A stretch of 64,000 bases of DNA from assembly GCA_900318665.1 (NCBI GenBank), contig ONLQ01000005.1, positions 1 to 64,000 of the forward strand, written 5' to 3'. The position numbers and the translations under genes were made by a program. The notes below the pieces were generated by a model. It was not told the origin of the DNA and did not search any database. It worked only from the letters and a program-made list of their open reading frames with translations. Positions 24,992-33,570 of this stretch are shown here, in pieces; position 1 is the first letter of the stretch, and each line of letters opens with the position of its first letter. This DNA comes from an uncultured Bacteroidales bacterium. GTDB lineage: Bacteria > Bacteroidota > Bacteroidia > Bacteroidales > P3.

Positions 24992-27490
24992 ATGAAAAAG
25001 ATTTTAAGTCATATTGTTTTCATTTTTGTGTTATTGGTTTTAGCATGTGTGTTTTTCTCTCCGGTATTGGAAGGGAAGGTGATGCCTGCTGGCGACTCAA
25101 TAAGTTCTTTGGCAATGAATAGAGAAAGTCATGTTTTTACCGATGCAACAGGTGATTATACAGCATGGAATAGTTCTCTTTTTAGTGGAATGCCTAATTA
25201 TCAAATTGGAGGAGGTTGTCCTCAAAAGAATTTTTGGGGAGACCCTTGGATTTTGCTTCAATTTGGTCGAGGCTCCGATATTGGAATACTATTTCTTTAT
25301 TTATTAGGATTCTATATTGCATTATTGTCTTTGGGACTTAGCCCCTGGCTTTCTATTTTTGGCGCAGTTTCTTTTGGTTTTGGCAGTTATAATCTTATAA
25401 TTCTTGAGGCAGGTCATCTAACTAAGGCCAACTGTATGGCTTTAATGATGCCGATTTTTGTCGGGATATTATTGCTGTTGAAAGGTTTTTCAGAACTCTC
25501 TTTAAAGAATAAGATTAATTGGAAAAAAGTCATAGTAGGATGGATTTTATTTGCAATTTCTTTAACGATTCAGATTAGATTCAATCATATACAGATAACC
25601 TATTATACCGCTATCGGTGGCCTGCTGATTGTGCTGACATATCTGGTCTATGCTATAAAGGATAAATGGCTGGTGCCATACGTTATTGCTGGAGCGATAT
25701 TGTTAGTCGGTGCTGGTATTGCGGTTGGTAGTAACGCGCGACTGCTTTTTATCTCGCAGGAGTATGCGAAATACACCATGCGTGGTGGCAGCGAGATAAC
25801 CGTTACGCCCGAAAACCTGTATAACGACAACGAACCCAAGAGCGACTATACCTCTACGGGATTGAGCATTGATTACGCCTACAGTTGGAGTTACGGGGTG
25901 GGTGAGACCTACACGTTGCTGGTGCCCGGCGCTATGGGCGGCGGCAGTGGCGAGAGAGTTAGCAAAGAGAGCGCAAGTTTCAAGAATTTCCGCCAACAGC
26001 GTGCGCCGCTCTACTGGGGCGACCAGCCGTTCACGAGCGGTCCTGTCTATTTTGGCGCCATAGTCATTTTCCTATTCATTTTTGGTTTGTTTGTTGTGAA
26101 AGGCCCCGAGCGTTGGTGGCTGCTGGCGGCAACTATCGTGAGCATCGTATTGTCGTGGGGACGCCATTTCATGGCGGTAAACGAGTGGCTGTTCTATCAC
26201 CTGCCATTGTACAGTATGTTCCGCACGCCGTCGATGGCGCTGGTCTTGGCAAACGTTACGATGGTTTTCATGGCGGTGCTTGCATTGAAGGCGGTTATCG
26301 ACAACCAGCGTCAGCCCAAGGCAGAGCGTCGCAACATGCTTCTGCCGCTCTATATATCCGGTGGAATCACTGCGGGCATTATCCTCATAGGACTACTATT
26401 CAGCGGTGGACTGACCTACAGCGGCGTGGCCGACGAGCAGATGGCGGCTCAGTACAAGGACCAGTGGTCGTTCATACAGAATATCTTTATCCAGGACCGT
26501 AAGGCACTGTTCGTTAGCGACTCGTGGCGCTCGCTGCTCTTCGTGGCGCTGGCATTCGGCGTGCTGTGGCTTTATATCAGCGACAAAATGAAGAAGGCGT
26601 GGCTGGCAGTGGTGCCGCTCACGGCGTTGGTTCTGATAGACCTGTGGGGTGTGGACCGTCGCTATATTGCCAAGGACGACTTCGTGAAGCCCAAGAGCAT
26701 AGAACTGCGTCCCGAAGCCTACGATGCTGAGATTGACCAAATGGCGGCACAGTTTGGTGACAAGGACTACCGCGTGTTCAATCTCGCCGTTAATACCTTC
26801 AACGATGCCAAGCCGTCGGCTTTCCATCACCAGATAGGCGGTTACAGTGCTGTGAAACTGCGCCGCTATCAGGATATTATCGACTTCTATATCAGCCGCC
26901 ACATCAACTGGCGCGTGCTTGATATGCTGAATATGCGCTATATCGTAACGCCCGACCGGCAGGTGCAGCGCAACCCCAACGCATTGGGCAACTGCTGGTT
27001 TGTAGATGACTATCGCTTTGTGCCCGACCCCAACGGCGAGATCCTGGCGCTTAATGAGATAGACCCTGCCAAGACTGCCGTGATAGACAGCAGCCAGTGG
27101 GCATCGCTGCTGACCGATTTCGTGCCAGCAGAGGCATCGGAGGGCGATATGATTGAGGAGGAATACCAGACTCCGTATCACCCTGGATATCTGAAATACA
27201 GAAGCCATAGTGCAAAAGACCGCATAGCAGTGTTCAGCGAGGTGTGCTACAAACCCGATTGGTTTGCCTATATAGACGGCAAACCTGCCGAATATTTCCG
27301 TGCCAACTACATCCTGCGCGCCATGGTAGTGCCGGCAGGCGACCATGTGATTGAGTTCCGCAACGAGGCTCCGCGTATGCACAGTCTTGATCACATATCA
27401 TTAATATTCTCACTATTTTTACTTCTAATAGTAGTTGTTTTGGGAACATTCTATTATTTAAAAATTCACAAGACAAAGAATGAGCAATAG
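24992..27490 (+). CDS. YfhO-family membrane protein (GT-C-like)
   Basis: 832 residues, about 12-14 membrane spans with a C-terminal extracytoplasmic domain and a final span. N-terminal SPVLEGKVMPAGDS and the GMPNYQIGGG loop are typical of Bacteroidetes YfhO. Firmicutes homologues transfer sugars from lipid carriers to envelope polymers, so a periplasmic glycosyltransferase role is plausible. Base composition changes inside the gene: AT-rich to about 25,620, then GC-rich to about 27,390, then AT-rich again to the stop. This suggests a recombinant (mosaic) allele. Confidence 0.8.
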   Translation: MKKILSHIVFIFVLLVLACVFFSPVLEGKVMPAGDSISSLAMNRESHVFTDATGDYTAWNSSLFSGMPNYQIGGGCPQKNFWGDPWILLQFGRGSDIGILFLYLLGFYIALLSLGLSPWLSIFGAVSFGFGSYNLIILEAGHLTKANCMALMMPIFVGILLLLKGFSELSLKNKINWKKVIVGWILFAISLTIQIRFNHIQITYYTAIGGLLIVLTYLVYAIKDKWLVPYVIAGAILLVGAGIAVGSNARLLFISQEYAKYTMRGGSEITVTPENLYNDNEPKSDYTSTGLSIDYAYSWSYGVGETYTLLVPGAMGGGSGERVSKESASFKNFRQQRAPLYWGDQPFTSGPVYFGAIVIFLFIFGLFVVKGPERWWLLAATIVSIVLSWGRHFMAVNEWLFYHLPLYSMFRTPSMALVLANVTMVFMAVLALKAVIDNQRQPKAERRNMLLPLYISGGITAGIILIGLLFSGGLTYSGVADEQMAAQYKDQWSFIQNIFIQDRKALFVSDSWRSLLFVALAFGVLWLYISDKMKKAWLAVVPLTALVLIDLWGVDRRYIAKDDFVKPKSIELRPEAYDAEIDQMAAQFGDKDYRVFNLAVNTFNDAKPSAFHHQIGGYSAVKLRRYQDIIDFYISRHINWRVLDMLNMRYIVTPDRQVQRNPNALGNCWFVDDYRFVPDPNGEILALNEIDPAKTAVIDSSQWASLLTDFVPAEASEGDMIEEEYQTPYHPGYLKYRSHSAKDRIAVFSEVCYKPDWFAYIDGKPAEYFRANYILRAMVVPAGDHVIEFRNEAPRMHSLDHISLIFSLFLLLIVVVLGTFYYLKIHKTKNEQ

Positions 27491-27504
27491 TTTTTAAAAA
27501 AGAG

Positions 27505-28323
27505 ATGCTCCATATTTCAATAATAGTACCCGTATACAATTCTGCACAATATATTGAGCGGTGTTTCCTGTCGTTGATACATCAAACACTGGATGATATT
27601 GAGATTATATTTGTAGATGATCATGGAATAGACGATAGTATTGCAATCTTACATGATTTGATTCGGCAATACGATGGAAAGAAGATTATACGAATGCTAT
27701 CTACAGAAAGAAACTCTGGGCCAGGTGTTGCGAGGAATTTAGGATTAGAGAACGCCAATGGTGAGTATGTCGCTTTTGTTGATAGCGATGATGCTATTAG
27801 TCCAGACTTCGGAGAAATGTTATATACTGCTATTAAAGTGCATGATGCCGATTTGTGCTTGTGTAATTTGACAAGATTATATCCTAATGGGGATAGAATA
27901 GATGGTGTGAATCCGCCAGTTGTTTCTGGTATGTTTATTGGCAGGAATAAAAAGAAATATTTGTACCAGTATACCTCTTTTTTTACTACATATTTATATA
28001 AACGAGAATTGATAAAGAATTATAATATTGTTTTTCCCTCAACACATTGTGCTGAAGATAGTTGTTTTTTAGGTTGTTGTTTATTAGCGGCAGAGAGGAT
28101 TGCTGCAATTGATCGTAGTTTGTATTTCTATCATATTAATTCTGTGTCTGTAAGTCAAAAAAAAGATGGGAAGAGGGGCAAAGCGAGGCTTGCATCATTC
28201 TCTATTTTAAGACGGTTTGCAAAGAGAAATGGTTTTTATTGTCCATATATCTTTAGCATTGAAAATCTTATTTTTAGGAAAGGGTATATTTTGGCATTTC
28301 AAGATTGGTTGAAATCATTGTGA
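27505..28323 (+). CDS. Family 2 glycosyltransferase
   Basis: 272 residues, GT-A fold: ISIIVPVYNSAQYIERCFLSL, IIFVDDHGIDDS, SGPGVARNLGLENANGEYVAFVDSDDAISP (DxD metal site near residue 95). The C-terminus is short and basic. It probably adds a hexose or hexosamine to the repeat unit. The entire gene is AT-rich while the genes on either side become GC-rich, so it looks like an exchanged cassette. Start 14 bp after yfhO. Confidence 0.85.
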   Translation: MLHISIIVPVYNSAQYIERCFLSLIHQTLDDIEIIFVDDHGIDDSIAILHDLIRQYDGKKIIRMLSTERNSGPGVARNLGLENANGEYVAFVDSDDAISPDFGEMLYTAIKVHDADLCLCNLTRLYPNGDRIDGVNPPVVSGMFIGRNKKKYLYQYTSFFTTYLYKRELIKNYNIVFPSTHCAEDSCFLGCCLLAAERIAAIDRSLYFYHINSVSVSQKKDGKRGKARLASFSILRRFAKRNGFYCPYIFSIENLIFRKGYILAFQDWLKSL

Positions 28324-28338
28324 TAGACCTTTTTTATT

Positions 28339-29433
28339 GTGCGTAAACTCCTTTATATCCGAGAAAAAATTGAAGAATCAATGCCGAATGGTGTTGAGAT
28401 GCAAAGCCTGACTAATTTCAAAATTATATCAGGAATCATTGGTTCTGCGGATATGACGACTTGTTATATACGCAATGAGTCTTCTAGATGCACTTTTTTC
28501 GATAATCTGAACAAGGCATTCTTTACGCTTTTCAACTATTATTATGGACTTACTCCCATGCGGACGAGGCGTATATGTCGCGAGGCGATGAAATATGACT
28601 ATGTTTTTATTGACCGCAGTGTGTTTGGCGTTATTGCCAAGCGTCTGAGACGGATGAACTACCCGGGGCGTGTTATCTCGTTTTTCCACAACGTGGAGGT
28701 GGACTATTTCGATGCCAAATTGTCGCAACGAAATCCTTTCCGTGGAATCATGCTACGATGCGTTGATGCCAACGACCGCTATGCCTGCCGCTATTCGGAC
28801 AGAATAATAGCGCTGAACCCTCGAGATGATGGGGAATTGATGAAACGTTACGGTAGGAGGGCCGACGTGCTTATCCCTGTGGCATTCAAGGACCGTGTGC
28901 CCGATTTGCGAAATCAGGATAGGATGACATCCCCAAGACCGCTGTGCCTGTTTCTTGGCGCTTATTTTCCACCAAACAACGAGGGTATAGTATGGTTTCT
29001 GAAAAATGTCCTGCCAAGGGTTGATATACAGATGCTTGTGGTAGGAAAGGGCATGGCGCGGCTGGTGGAGGAAGAACCCTTGATGCGTGGCATAGAGGTG
29101 GTGAGCGATGCCCCTGATGTGAAACCCTATATGGAAATGGCCGATATAATGGTTCTGCCAATATTCAAGGGCAGCGGCATGAAGGTGAAGACTTGCGAGA
29201 GCCTGATGTTTGGGAAGAACATCATAGCCACCGACGAGGCCTTGGAGGGTTACGATGTGGATGGAACGAAGATAGGCGGACGCTGCAACACGGCAGACGA
29301 ATTTATATCGTGCATAAATGATTTTATTGCTCACCCCCGTCCTCGTTTCAACGATTACGCCCGCTCTGTTTATCTTGAAAAATACTCCGAGGCAGCCGTA
29401 AAAAAACTTTTTGAAAAGATTTTGTATGATTGA
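28339..29433 (+). CDS. GT4-type glycosyltransferase
   Basis: 364 residues with a GTG start (28339). Two Rossmann-like halves; the second has the GT-B donor features LCLFLGAYFPPNNEGIVWFL, ADIMVLPIFKGSGMKVKTCE (Glu of the E-x7-E region) and an ALEGYDV segment. Likely transfers a sugar from a nucleotide donor to the polysaccharide precursor, completing this locus. The first about 160 bp are AT-rich and the rest GC-rich, mirroring the switch in yfhO. Followed by a separate promoter. Confidence 0.8.
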   Translation: MRKLLYIREKIEESMPNGVEMQSLTNFKIISGIIGSADMTTCYIRNESSRCTFFDNLNKAFFTLFNYYYGLTPMRTRRICREAMKYDYVFIDRSVFGVIAKRLRRMNYPGRVISFFHNVEVDYFDAKLSQRNPFRGIMLRCVDANDRYACRYSDRIIALNPRDDGELMKRYGRRADVLIPVAFKDRVPDLRNQDRMTSPRPLCLFLGAYFPPNNEGIVWFLKNVLPRVDIQMLVVGKGMARLVEEEPLMRGIEVVSDAPDVKPYMEMADIMVLPIFKGSGMKVKTCESLMFGKNIIATDEALEGYDVDGTKIGGRCNTADEFISCINDFIAHPRPRFNDYARSVYLEKYSEAAVKKLFEKILYD

Positions 29434-29479
29434 ACGCAGACTTCGGATTCGATAAGTTGCTCATTTTAGCAAATAATCG

Positions 29480-29487
29480 TAATTTTG
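29480..29487 (+). promoter_or_regulatory. Promoter -7 box of the AAA/PD-(D/E)XK gene
   Basis: TAATTTTG matches TAnnTTTG, about 63 bp upstream of the ATG at 29550. It separates the gene from the polysaccharide operon. Confidence 0.5.
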
Positions 29488-29549
29488 CAATCTGAACATT
29501 TTTTGTTTGGATTGCTTTTTTTATCGGGGTGTAATATATTGCAAACGTC

Positions 29550-31109
29550 ATGACACAAATACGGAAACTGCCTTTGGGCATACAGACTTTTGAGGAGTTA
29601 CGGAAAAAAGGTTGCCTCTATGTCGATAAGACCGACATGGTATGGCATATTGCAAATGATAATAAATACAATTATCTGAGTCGTCCACGGAGGTTTGGTA
29701 AGTCGCTGTTGGCCTCGACGTTGCATAGTTACTTTGAGGGACGAAAGGACTTGTTTGAGGGGTTGAAAATAACGGAGATGGAGCAGGTCTGGGTAGCTCG
29801 CCCAGTGTTCCATTTTGATATGAGTATTATGGGGAGTAATTATGAGGATTTTCGAAGCAACTTATATCTAACTGTGAAGGAATACGGAAGTCTTTATGGT
29901 GAAACAAAATACGAAACGGCAGGCAAATGTTTTGCCGACTTGATTCGCAAAGCGCATGAGGTGACAGGGCAAACAGTTGCTATCATCATTGACGAATATG
30001 ACAAGCCTATAAGAAATACGCTTTATACAGACGACCATGATGCAACACGTTCTTATTATAGAGATTTCCTATCGGTATTGAAATCCGAAGGGGGGCATAT
30101 CCATAATGTTTTCATCACGGGCATAGCAAAGTTCACACAGTTGAGTCTTTTTAGCGCACTCAACACGTTGCGAAATCTTAGTTTTGAAACGAGATACGCT
30201 GCAGTATGCGGCCTAACGAATGACGAAATAGACCTATGCTTGAAGCCAGAGATAAACACTATGGCAGAAAAAATGGGATTGACATTTGAGCAACTACGTC
30301 AACGGCTACGTGAGTATTATGATGGCTACCATTTTACGGAGGATCTTATTGATGTCTATAACCCAACAAGTCTGCTGACTGCTCTTGATGATAAAAAGAT
30401 ACGCAATAATTGGGCGTCGGACGGTGCTACACTGCTGCTACCTACCATAATAAGAGAGAATAATATCGACATTGAGCAGATGGATAATGTGACCGTTGGA
30501 CGCACAGAGTTGGAAACTTCCGACTACCTGCTGTCCAAGCCAGCGGTGTCACTCTATCAGATGGGATATCTGACGATAAAGGATTTTGACGAATGGAACT
30601 ACACTCTTGGTTTCTCAAATGCCGAGGTGCGTCAGACCATGAGCGACATTATTTTGCCCAACATTATGCCAGCCCTTAATGACTCGTCTCGTGCCAATGC
30701 TTTGGGACAGATGGCCTCGGCGATGGATAAGGGTGATGGAGATAAAGCAATGGAATACATCTCGCAATTGGTGGCTGCCGCTCCCTATGACAATCAGAAA
30801 CACAAACTTTTGGAGAGTCATTTCCAGTTCCTGTTGAGTATGATGTTCTATTCTGTTGGATTCAACGTTCAGCAAGAGGTGCGAGTGGCTGCGGGGCGGA
30901 TAGACATGGTGGTTACTACCCGCCATCAACTTTACGTTATAGAGTTGAAATTGTCTGATAACGGTGGAGCCATGGCTGCAATGGAACAAATGTCTGCTCG
31001 CCGCTATGTGGATGCCTATAGTGCCGAGTATCGTCAACTAAATCAGTTGGCAATAGAGTTCGACAACAAGACCCATTGCGTCAATCGTTGGATATGGCAA
31101 CGCTTTTAG
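29550..31109 (+). CDS. AAA-ATPase-like / PD-(D/E)XK nuclease fusion (DUF1703 type)
   Basis: 519 residues. The N-terminal AAA-like domain has YVDKTD, a P-loop variant SRPRRFGKSLL (about 45-55) and Walker B IIIDEYDKPI. The C-terminal PD-(D/E)XK domain has RIDMVVTT and VIELKLS, the D...ExK triad. This family (AAA-ATPase_like plus PDDEXK_9) is amplified in many Bacteroidales genomes. Its job is unresolved; a mobile-element or defence role is suspected. It lies directly beyond the polysaccharide locus and has its own promoter. Confidence 0.88.
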   Translation: MTQIRKLPLGIQTFEELRKKGCLYVDKTDMVWHIANDNKYNYLSRPRRFGKSLLASTLHSYFEGRKDLFEGLKITEMEQVWVARPVFHFDMSIMGSNYEDFRSNLYLTVKEYGSLYGETKYETAGKCFADLIRKAHEVTGQTVAIIIDEYDKPIRNTLYTDDHDATRSYYRDFLSVLKSEGGHIHNVFITGIAKFTQLSLFSALNTLRNLSFETRYAAVCGLTNDEIDLCLKPEINTMAEKMGLTFEQLRQRLREYYDGYHFTEDLIDVYNPTSLLTALDDKKIRNNWASDGATLLLPTIIRENNIDIEQMDNVTVGRTELETSDYLLSKPAVSLYQMGYLTIKDFDEWNYTLGFSNAEVRQTMSDIILPNIMPALNDSSRANALGQMASAMDKGDGDKAMEYISQLVAAAPYDNQKHKLLESHFQFLLSMMFYSVGFNVQQEVRVAAGRIDMVVTTRHQLYVIELKLSDNGGAMAAMEQMSARRYVDAYSAEYRQLNQLAIEFDNKTHCVNRWIWQRF

Positions 31110-31227
31110 AAAAACGGCATTGACATCATACATAACGAGTGTTGCAAATACGGATTTTATTTGATAAATCCTAAACTCCGAAAATCCAAAATATTTTGTA
31201 ATTTCGCAATCGATTTTGGCTTATTGG

Positions 31228-31235
31228 TACTTTTG
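31228..31235 (+). promoter_or_regulatory. Promoter -7 box of the SDR dehydrogenase gene
   Basis: TACTTTTG matches TAnnTTTG, 75 bp before the ATG at 31310. Confidence 0.6.
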
Positions 31236-31309
31236 CAATCATAAGATATAAAGTGCATTAGAACCATACGGTCGTAGAAAAACAAAGTATAAAAACAAAC
31301 TCTATAACT

Positions 31310-32257
31310 ATGAAAAAGATTCTTATTGTTGGTGCCGGCGGACAGATTGGTTCGGAACTTACCCGCGTGCTGCGCGACACCTATGGCGACAGCAACGTGA
31401 TTTGCAGCGACCTGCGTCCCCTCAAAGGCGACCCCTATGAGCGCGGCCCCATCGAGCGCATCGACTCTACGCAGATTATGCAGATAGCCGAGGCTGTTAA
31501 GAAATACGAGATTGATACTATCTACAACCTCGCCGCAATATTGAGCGCTACCGCCGAACTGAACCCCATGCTGGGTTGGAACGTTGGCATCGGCTCGCTG
31601 GTGAACTGCCTTGAAGTGGCCCGCTTGTTCGGCTGCGCTATGTTCACCCCGAGTTCTATCGGCGCTTTCGGTCCCTCGACTCCTCACGACAACACTCCGC
31701 AGGACACCATACAGCGTCCTAACACTATCTACGGTGTGACGAAGGTGACGGGCGAGTTGCTCTCCGACTACTATTTCACCCGCTTTGGCGTTGACACGCG
31801 CTCGGTGCGTTTCCCCGGCCTCATCAGTTATCAGACTCTTCCCGGCGGTGGCACTACCGACTACGCTGTGGAGATTTACTATGCCGCTGTGAAGGGCGAG
31901 AAATTCACCTGCCCGCTGAACCCCGGCACTTATATGGACATGATGTATATGCCTGACGCTCTCAAGGCTATGGTTGACATCATGGAGGCTGACCCCACGA
32001 AACTCGTTCACCGCAACAGTTTCAACGTCACGTCGATGAGTTTCGACCCCGAAATCATCTACGCCGCCATCAAGAAACGCTATCCCAATTTCGTGATGGA
32101 GTACAAGCCCGAACCCATTAAGCAGGCTATTGCCGACAGTTGGCCCAACAAGATGGACGACAGTTGTGCCCGCAACGAATGGGGCTGGGCTCCGCAGTAC
32201 GACCTCGACCGTATGACGGACGACATGATTCTCAACCTCAAGAAGAAACTGCTGTAA
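31310..32257 (+). CDS. SDR-type L-threonine 3-dehydrogenase-like epimerase/dehydratase
   Basis: 315 residues. Extended SDR fold with ILIVGAGGQIGSEL (NAD binding), SSIGAFGP (catalytic Ser), and YGVTKVTGELL (Tyr-x3-Lys). FPGLISYQTLPGGGTTDYAVEIYYAA and the later Y-M-D-M-M-Y-M-P-D-A run are characteristic of the short-chain threonine dehydrogenases rather than of sugar epimerases. It would oxidise threonine to 2-amino-3-ketobutyrate, usually processed by Kbl, which is not in this window. Single-gene unit with its own promoter and terminator. Confidence 0.78.
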   Translation: MKKILIVGAGGQIGSELTRVLRDTYGDSNVICSDLRPLKGDPYERGPIERIDSTQIMQIAEAVKKYEIDTIYNLAAILSATAELNPMLGWNVGIGSLVNCLEVARLFGCAMFTPSSIGAFGPSTPHDNTPQDTIQRPNTIYGVTKVTGELLSDYYFTRFGVDTRSVRFPGLISYQTLPGGGTTDYAVEIYYAAVKGEKFTCPLNPGTYMDMMYMPDALKAMVDIMEADPTKLVHRNSFNVTSMSFDPEIIYAAIKKRYPNFVMEYKPEPIKQAIADSWPNKMDDSCARNEWGWAPQYDLDRMTDDMILNLKKKLL

Positions 32258-32277
32258 TCACAACAGCAAATCATACA

Positions 32278-32316
32278 ACAACAGCCAGCGCATTTGCACT
32301 GGCTGTTGTTTTTTTC
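32278..32316 (+). terminator. Rho-independent terminator after the SDR gene
   Basis: An 11-bp stem (32278-32288 with 32299-32309) with a 10-nt loop is followed by a T run. It also lies just downstream of the convergent CAT-like gene. Confidence 0.9.
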
Positions 32317-32338
32317 TTGCCTCTACCCTACCCCGCAA

Positions 32339-32965
32339 TCATATCTTCAGCGTTTTTATCGTTTCTTGCAGGCGGTCAAGATAGAGGGCGGCTTGCTGTC
32401 CATCCATCTGGGCATGATGAAACTGCATAGAGACTGGCAATGTGGTGCGGAACAAGCCTTTGCGATAACTTCCCCAAGCAATGAACGGGTTGTTCCAATA
32501 GCCCGAATGGGCGTTGATGACGGCATCTATATCGTATTTGACCAAAGCCGACGTGCCAATACACATAAGGCTGTCGCACATATCGTTGTAGATACCCGTC
32601 TCCGCCACCTCGCGTGTCAATCGGTCATAGTCGGCTGAAAACTTTTGGAAATCATCAGTAAACGGTATGTCGCAATATTGTATGCCACCCTTATTAACAT
32701 TGACTATCACATCGATACATAAACCGTCGAAACGATGGAACACATCGCCCACTGGCAGTTGGAACATCTCGTCGATGCCTGTGGCCGCTTGGCCGATGCA
32801 ATAGCACAACAGCTTGTTAAACTTCAAACCTTTGCGACGCGACATACGCACCAGTCTGCTGACATCGAGAGTCTTCAAAAATGTAACCATCGGCGTAGGC
32901 GAATTGCGCCACAACTCGAAAGCAGCAGCACGCGACGTCTCTTTAGGTTCTACTATCTGATACAT
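32339..32965 (-). CDS. Chloramphenicol-acetyltransferase-like acyltransferase
   Basis: 208 residues of the trimeric CAT fold. The catalytic HHxxxDG motif is present as FHHAQMDGQQA near the C-terminus; KFNKLLCYCIGQA and WNNPFIAWGSY are other family blocks. Classical CAT residues for chloramphenicol binding at the N-terminus are not obvious, and such genes are common in Bacteroidetes core genomes. Antibiotic resistance is therefore not implied. It acylates an unknown acceptor from acetyl-CoA. Confidence 0.75.
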   Translation of the reverse strand: MYQIVEPKETSRAAAFELWRNSPTPMVTFLKTLDVSRLVRMSRRKGLKFNKLLCYCIGQAATGIDEMFQLPVGDVFHRFDGLCIDVIVNVNKGGIQYCDIPFTDDFQKFSADYDRLTREVAETGIYNDMCDSLMCIGTSALVKYDIDAVINAHSGYWNNPFIAWGSYRKGLFRTTLPVSMQFHHAQMDGQQAALYLDRLQETIKTLKI

Positions 32966-33016
32966 TGTAATTATTCGTTTTTCTTGAAGACGCGATAGCC
33001 CCCAAAACGCACTACA

Positions 33017-33502
33017 TCAATATTCTATCTTATCCTCTTTCTCGCGCCACGCTATAAAAGGGGCCTGGGCCTCGGAGCGCATCATATTGGTGGAGGGTAT
33101 AGCGCGATGCTCGTAGGGCAGGGCTATTTCCTCGTAGATGAAATGGTCGTCGAAGTCTATCTGCGCGGCGTCTTGCTGCGTGCCACCATAATAGATATGG
33201 CGCAGGCCAGCCCAATAGATAGCGCTGAGGCACATCGGGCAAGGCTCGCAAGAGGTGTAGATATCACAACCGTCAAGTTTGAACACCTGCAGCCGACGGC
33301 AGGCCTCGCGTATGGCGCTCACCTCTGCGTGTGCCGTAGGGTCGCACGAAGCGGTGACGCGGTTCACGCCAGTGGCAACAATCTCGCCATCCTTAACTAT
33401 AACCGCGCCAAAGGGGCCTCCGCCATTCGCCACGTTCTCCGTAGCCAGCCGTATGGCCTCGCTCATAAAGACATTATGGTCATTGTTTTTCATCATTGTC
33501 AT
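33017..33502 (-). CDS. guaD: Guanine deaminase (CDA-fold)
   Basis: 161 residues of the cytidine-deaminase-like fold. HAEVSAIREA supplies the Zn-binding His and catalytic Glu; TSCEPCPMC supplies the two Zn Cys. GGPFGAVIVKDGEIVATGVN, NPTAHAE-like DPTAHAE and the C-terminal FIAWREKEDKIEY correspond closely to Bacillus subtilis GuaD. It converts guanine to xanthine in purine salvage. Several ATGs cluster at the start (33502, 33496, 33493). Transcribed from a promoter that overlaps the divergent EEP gene promoter. Confidence 0.9.
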   Translation of the reverse strand: MTMMKNNDHNVFMSEAIRLATENVANGGGPFGAVIVKDGEIVATGVNRVTASCDPTAHAEVSAIREACRRLQVFKLDGCDIYTSCEPCPMCLSAIYWAGLRHIYYGGTQQDAAQIDFDDHFIYEEIALPYEHRAIPSTNMMRSEAQAPFIAWREKEDKIEY

Positions 33503-33519
33503 TATTCATAAACAAAATG

Positions 33520-33527
33520 CAAAAGTA
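33520..33527 (-). promoter_or_regulatory. Promoter -7 box of guaD
   Basis: TACTTTTG on the minus strand. A TTTG at 33550-33553 (minus strand) lies 22 bp further upstream as a possible -33 element, and it directly abuts the plus-strand box at 33542-33549. Confidence 0.6.
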
Positions 33528-33541
33528 CAAATTTAATTCCG

Positions 33542-33549
33542 TAAATTTG
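33542..33549 (+). promoter_or_regulatory. Promoter -7 box of the EEP-family gene
   Basis: TAAATTTG matches TAnnTTTG and lies 21 bp before the ATG at 33571, giving a leader of about 15 nt. It interleaves with the divergent guaD promoter. Confidence 0.5.
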
Positions 33550-33570
33550 CAAACTCATTGAACAAGCCGT

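Noticed and set aside
32339..32965. Chloramphenicol resistance gene
   Set aside because: The fold and HHxxxDG motif fit, but there is no mobile context and Bacteroidetes carry such acyltransferases in the core genome.
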